A DNA stretch of 64,000 nt, from positions 372,001 to 436,000 of the forward strand of contig OX637622.1 in the NCBI GenBank assembly GCA_951802195.1, written 5' to 3'. The notes under the pieces are model-generated. The model did not search any database, was not told the DNA's origin, and saw only the letters and a program-made list of their open reading frames with translations. This document shows, piece by piece, positions 59,921 through 64,000 of this stretch; the stretch's first letter is position 1, and each line of letters begins with the position of its first letter. The translations under genes were made by a program, and so were the position numbers. The stretch is from Tausonia pullulans (lineage: Eukaryota > Basidiomycota > Tremellomycetes > Cystofilobasidiales > Mrakiaceae).

Positions 59921-61375
59921 ATGAGCGTGCGTCGCGCGTCCCTCTCTTTCACCCATCCTCCCACTACTCCGCCCCTGTGTGTTGACCGAGCGACCTTCCT
60001 ATCCTCTGCCTCCCGCCGCTCCTGCACCCACAGTACGACCGGACGTACTCCTCTCCAAACGGAGCGGGAGCCCGTCCCCAGCCCTCGTTCGAGGACTACC
60101 CAGAGCCGGCCCAGGAACCGCCGAGGCGCAAGCCCGACCTCAGCCGCAAGCTCGTTGTCGTCGGTGACGGAGGGTGCGGCAAGACATGTCTCCTTACCAC
60201 GTGAGTCCTCCTGCTCTCACAGGCGAGAGCAACCGAGGGCGTCGACGTCACGCCGTCTTCACACGCACTGACTGCTTCGCCGGTTCTCTCGCCCAGATAC
60301 GCGTACAATCGTTTCCCGGAGGTGGGTCTCTTCTTCCTGTTGATTGCCCTCACTCTTCAGAAACCTCCCCGAGACACATCCGACCGTCCACATGCGGACC
60401 GAGGCAGGCCCTTGTGAGAGAGGGGCGCTGGGAAGGAAGGAAATACATGGGAAAGGAGGCGTCCGATGGTCCCGAGCGCCGCCAACTTCGGTGACGAGGA
60501 GGGACCGACGCGTTTCGCCAGGGTAGCTGGACGCGAAAGCGAGCAAGCTCCGCTGTTCCTTCCCCCCCCAGCTCCTCCTTTCTTCTTTCACCCAGCAAAG
60601 GCCTCCTCCTCTTTCTCCATCGCTCAGAATTATTCAGCGCTTATAACTTGCGGGCGAGCAGGCGATGCTGCTATTTAGTCATATCCGCTATGCGTTCGTT
60701 GACAACTGACGTCACATCTCCTCCTTCTCCTTATGTAAACCAGGACTATGTGCCGACGGTCTTCGAGAACTTCGTCACCCAGATCCAGTTCGAGGGCAAG
60801 TGCGTCGAGCTAGCCCTCTGGGACACGGCGGGACAGGAGGACTTTGATCGTCTCCGGCCGCTCAGCTACAACGACACGGACGTCGTCCTCATCGTCTTTG
60901 CCATCAACCATCGGCCGTCGTTGGATAACGTCAAGGACAAGGTGGGCAGGCTTAGCTTACCCGCATCGCCGGTGAGGGGAGGGAGAGAGATAGGCCGGGA
61001 TGCTGATCCCCTCCCTTCTCAAACCAGTGGCACCCTGAGATCACCCACTTTCTCGAATCGACCCCTCTCCTCCTCATCGGCGCCAAGACGGACCTCCGGC
61101 GAGACCCACAGACTCTCTCCCTCATGGCTGCTCAGGGAACGCAGCCCGTCTCGACAGCAGAGGGCGAGGCGTTCGCGCGCGACATCGGAGCCAAGTACTT
61201 TGAGTGTTCGTCCAAGACACGGTCGGGCGTCAAGGAAGTGTTTGACGGCGCGCTGCGGGAGAGCCTGAAGGGGCGATTTGGAGGACTGGCGGGTGCGCTC
61301 GGTGGAGGAGGTGGTAGTGGAGGAGGTGGCAAGAAGGGCAAGAAGAGGAAGGGCAAGGACTGCGTCGTGCTTTGA
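59921..61375 (+). CDS. RHO4: Rho4-like small GTPase
   Basis: Model: join(59921..59980, 60034..60200, 60297..60321, 60744..60941, 61028..61375), 265 residues. A 55-residue N-terminal extension, typical of Rho4, precedes the GTPase. Visible motifs: P-loop GDGGCGKT (64-71), effector region YVPTVFENF, switch [25 protein letters not shown], and ECSSKTRSG. The Rho insert helix is present ([12 protein letters not shown]). A Gly-rich spacer and polybasic stretch (KKGKKRKGK) lead to the CAAX box CVVL, whose final Leu predicts geranylgeranylation. Rho4 works with formins in septation and wall integrity. The first donor (GTTGAC, 59981) is weak; the nearby GTGTGT at 59977 would shift the frame, so the first 20 residues are uncertain. 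The 422-nt third intron is the longest host intron in the window. Confidence 0.88.
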
Positions 61376-61785
61376 TCGGTCGAGTGCGTTGAGGCCGGAC
61401 CTCGCTCGCGACAGTTCGCTTCTCACATTCCCCTTTCCTCTCTTCCTCCCTCCCTATCTGCTCTCTTTCTCCTTTCTTTTCTTTCTTGACTGTCTGTTGC
61501 CTCCAAAGCTCTCCCTCTTGTTCTCTGCCGTATGTGCTCGCGCGATTCGACATCTGCCTTCCCTTTTCTTCTGTTTCATCCATCTCCAGTCCTCCCCCTC
61601 TCCCCTTCTCATCTGAACGGTTTCCCACACCCCTTCCTCGCTCCCTTTCTCAGCGGCTACTCTGCTCTCAATGAGAAAACGATCTGAACGTGTGTGTCAT
61701 CTCTCAGAAAGTGTCACCCCCCCCCCCCCCCCCCCCTCTTGGGAAAAATAAACTATTTATTTATTTTTAGACTCTGATAGTATGG
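61376..61785. other. RHO4 3' region with a 20-nt C-run
   Basis: T/C-rich 3' UTR-like DNA, then a pure run of 20 C at 61717-61736 and an AT-rich TATTTATTTATTTTTA tract, directly before the LINE remnant. No gene was seen. Confidence 0.5.
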
Positions 61786-62480
61786 ATGAAACCCGAGGTC
61801 ATCTTCAGGCCTGTCCAGCCTGCCTCCGCCAAAACGGTCTTCACGCGAGATCATACTCACACCTTTCACCTTATCTCCTATTATCGCTCCACTACTGCTT
61901 TCTATGTCTTCTTTGAAGTGGCATGTGGATCGTCCGAACAGGTGGCAGCTCGGACAGCCGAATGCGAGGGTCTTGGCCTCCACTCGATCTTCACCGTCTA
62001 TGGCCAGATTGCTGTACTCTGGTGACGAGCCCCTCTTGTCCTCTCTTTTGATTCCCCTCCGACCATGAATAGCACCATCTCTTCCTCATCCTCCTCCCCA
62101 AAACCCTTTCTCTGTCCCAACCTCACGGACACCGTCCTTACTATCGCCGGCGAGCCTGTCAGGGCCTTCGCCGCCTACGTCTCCTGCTGAAGTGCCGTAG
62201 CCCTGCCTGATTCAAGATCGGCACCACCTCCTCAAGCCCAGGGAATTCGTTCAGTTCATCGTCTATCACATTCCCAGCAGGTATCATGATCCGTCCACAG
62301 GTCCATCTCAATGACTTCGCCCAGGCCTGGGACAACAAAACCGAGCTCCGCATTCCTCAGTGGGCCTTCGACATCTCCCGCCTCGTCGTCCACCTCGACA
62401 GATCGATGGGAGGAGATCCCCAACGATCTTTGTTCGACAGCCATGCTCTACACTTCCTTCCCTTCCCTCCCAGCTAGATC
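61786..62480 (+). mobile_element. degraded LINE remnant with ORF1 text joined to ORF2 text
   Basis: The first 17 codons (EVIFRPVQPASAK) match ORF1 of the full-length LINE near 35050 (NVIFKPVQAGAAK). The frame then continues into text matching ORF2 from about its 18th codon (VFTRD, then EVACGSSEQVAARTAECEGLGLHSIFTV and AVLW). Further on, 62140-62460 matches ORF2 near 36055-36100 and 36540-36770, again with gaps. So this copy has lost the end of ORF1, parts of the endonuclease and everything after it, and carries several stops. It comes from a related but clearly diverged LINE, older than the copy at 33806-39630. Boundaries are approximate. Confidence 0.8.
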
Positions 62481-62915
62481 CTCTCTCCCCCTTTCTCCTT
62501 CTCGCTTTCTCTCATTGGGTCATACCGGCTCCACGCGTCATCCATGACTTGAACTCAGTAAGAGCAGAACGTCCGTTCCTATTCCCACTCGATCACATTT
62601 GTTCTTGTTGTGCCCCGCTCAAAACTGCAGGGAACCGGGGTAAGCGCAGAGCGCGCCGATCCCTTGCGCGGGCGGACGGTCGTGGGGGGAAAGAGACGCA
62701 TGGGCAAGGGCCCTCATGTGGAGCCAATCCAAGTGGAGGCCGTCGAGGTCTTCGAATGATGAGGTGACGGGGAGCCGTGTATCCGTGCATGTCAGGAGAC
62801 AACCGGACGGGGCGAACGAACCCTCCTCTCGCTGACGACAAAGCATTTGCGCATGAGATCATCGATCGAACGTGAAGCAGATAGCAAAACCCTCATCAGA
62901 GTAGGTTCTTGACAT
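62481..62915. other. intergenic between LINE remnant and HAS1
   Basis: 435 bp. The first 80 bp are T/C-rich and could be LINE-derived; the rest is the 3' side of HAS1. No gene was recognised. Confidence 0.4.
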
Positions 62916-64000
62916 CTAGTAACGGCCGCGCCCTCCACCGCGACCGCGTCCTCCGCCCCGGCCACGTCCTCCACCTCTGGCACCTCCCCGACCACCCCTC
63001 GCTGGAGGCGCCGGTCCCCGCCTGCCGCCCGCGTTTGTTCCCGGCTCGACATCCGAGTCCTCATCGACCATGGGAGGCTTGCTACTGATAGTCGCACGCT
63101 TGGCCTGGGGCTCGTCGTCCGAGTCTTCGTCGACGTCTTCCTCGTCCGTGTCTGTCTGGCCGGGCTTGCGCTTGGGTGCGGACTTGAGCGACGTGCCGAT
63201 GGTGATGTTGACCTGAAGACCATACAGAAGAGTAAGAAGATGACTTGGGAGGCCATGGAGCAGCAGGAGAGGGGACAAACCTTGGGCGGGGAGGGGAAAC
63301 CGAAGGACTTGGCCACCTTGACGAGGTCCAGCTGGTTGATGTCGAAGACCTTCTTCAAGCCATGGGAACTGTACGCCTGCAGATAGCTGCGGAAGGCGTC
63401 CCTAGATGATTGATGGAGCAAGTAGTTCTTCGAGATGAGCTTCTCCAACTGTATATCGATGAAGTTCGTCAGTACGTGCTGCTCTCCGCCGTTCTCAGGC
63501 TCTTCCGCGCGCTTCGAACTCTCACCTGGCCCTGGACGTTGGCGATGCGGTCAAGCGAGACCGTGAACTCGTTGAGAGGAACCTTGGCGACCTTGAGGAA
63601 GCGGAGGAAGCCGAGCTCACTGCGGAAAAAAAGGGGGCAAGACAGGAAAATTCGACGATCAGCCCGTCGATTACCCACAAACAGCCTCCTCTAGACCGCC
63701 ATCGCGCGCACCTCGGGAGCAGGAAGAGAAGACTCTTGCCGACCTTGCCGGCACGAGCGGTACGACCGACACGATGGATGTAGTCGCGGGGGTCGTCAGG
63801 CGGATCGAACTGAACGACATAGTCGACGGTCGGGATATCTATGGCCGCAAGAGGTCAACCAATTTGCGCATCAATCTTTGACAGCACGCGTGAACTAACC
63901 GAGTCCACGAGCGGCGACATCCGTGCAGAGGAGAGTACCGGTCTTGGCGTTGGAGAACTCGAAGAAGGTCGACGTGCGCGACTGCTGCTTCTGCTTGCCC
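62916..64000 (-). CDS. HAS1: DEAD-box RNA helicase Has1, C-terminal part (start beyond window)
   Basis: Partial model: complement(join(62916..63212, 63281..63448, 63526..63619, 63712..63838, 63900..>64000)). The visible 3' part starts in the second RecA-like domain: [24 protein letters not shown] (motifs IVa/V), [24 protein letters not shown] (motif VI). The Has1/DDX18 C-terminal block follows ([63 protein letters not shown]). The tail is acidic and then Arg/Gly-rich ([10 protein letters not shown] repeats), longer than in yeast Has1. The helicase works in the nucleolus in 40S and 60S subunit assembly. Introns of 68, 77, 92 and 61 nt all keep phase. The N-terminal half, including motifs Q to III, lies outside the window. 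Confidence 0.92.

Noticed and set aside
61717-61736. 20-nt C-run as a possible assembly artefact or origin element
   Set aside because: Homopolymers of this size occur elsewhere in the window in shorter form (55380-55425); nothing else supports either idea.

Overview
The window is nuclear DNA of a GC-rich, intron-dense fungus. The gene set (Set3, Mgr2, Cab5, Mmt-type carrier, a Sch9-like kinase, Pan3, Hem12, Ste12, Rho4, Has1) and the many 50-100 bp introns point to a basidiomycete. My best guess is the red-yeast/Microbotryomycetes group, but that placement is inference. The exon boundaries below were worked out by hand from splice signals, reading-frame phase and family motifs, so most genes are given as multi-exon models.

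Left part (1-31 kb), host genes: a Set3/MLL5-like PHD-SET protein cut by the window start; a GNAT acetyltransferase; a Cys-rich single-pass membrane protein; the TIM23-associated protein Mgr2; dephospho-CoA kinase Cab5; an Mmt1/2-type mitochondrial metal carrier; a 1393-residue Sch9-like AGC kinase with a long insertion in its activation segment and a GC-AG intron; a protein with a MYND finger at each end of a GNAT domain; the deadenylase subunit Pan3 sharing a 165-bp promoter with a Gon7-like protein; and uroporphyrinogen decarboxylase Hem12.

Middle (31-41.7 kb), a transposon and tRNA island: a 5'-truncated LINE end, tRNA-Gly(GCC) with a short intron, tRNA-Ala(AGC), and a full-length L1-like LINE whose ORF1 and ORF2 are both open and overlap as TAATG. 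In both cases the LINE lies upstream of the tRNA gene, about 100-130 bp from it, and in opposite orientation. This suggests integration guided by Pol III genes.

Right part (41.7-64 kb): a secreted GH7 cellulase with a CBM1 (two GC-AG introns); a universal-stress-type protein; a thioredoxin with a 10-nt exon encoding part of its active-site segment; the transcription factor Ste12; a prenylcysteine oxidase; an RluA-type pseudouridine synthase divergent from the Rho4 GTPase; a decayed LINE remnant that joins ORF1 to ORF2; and the 3' end of the DEAD-box helicase gene HAS1, cut by the window end.

Together the host genes cover chromatin, mRNA turnover, rRNA processing, nutrient and mating signalling, haem and CoA synthesis and mitochondrial function, with no operon-like logic. 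The most notable items are the MYND-GNAT-MYND protein, the LINE/tRNA arrangement, and the unusual introns and microexons.
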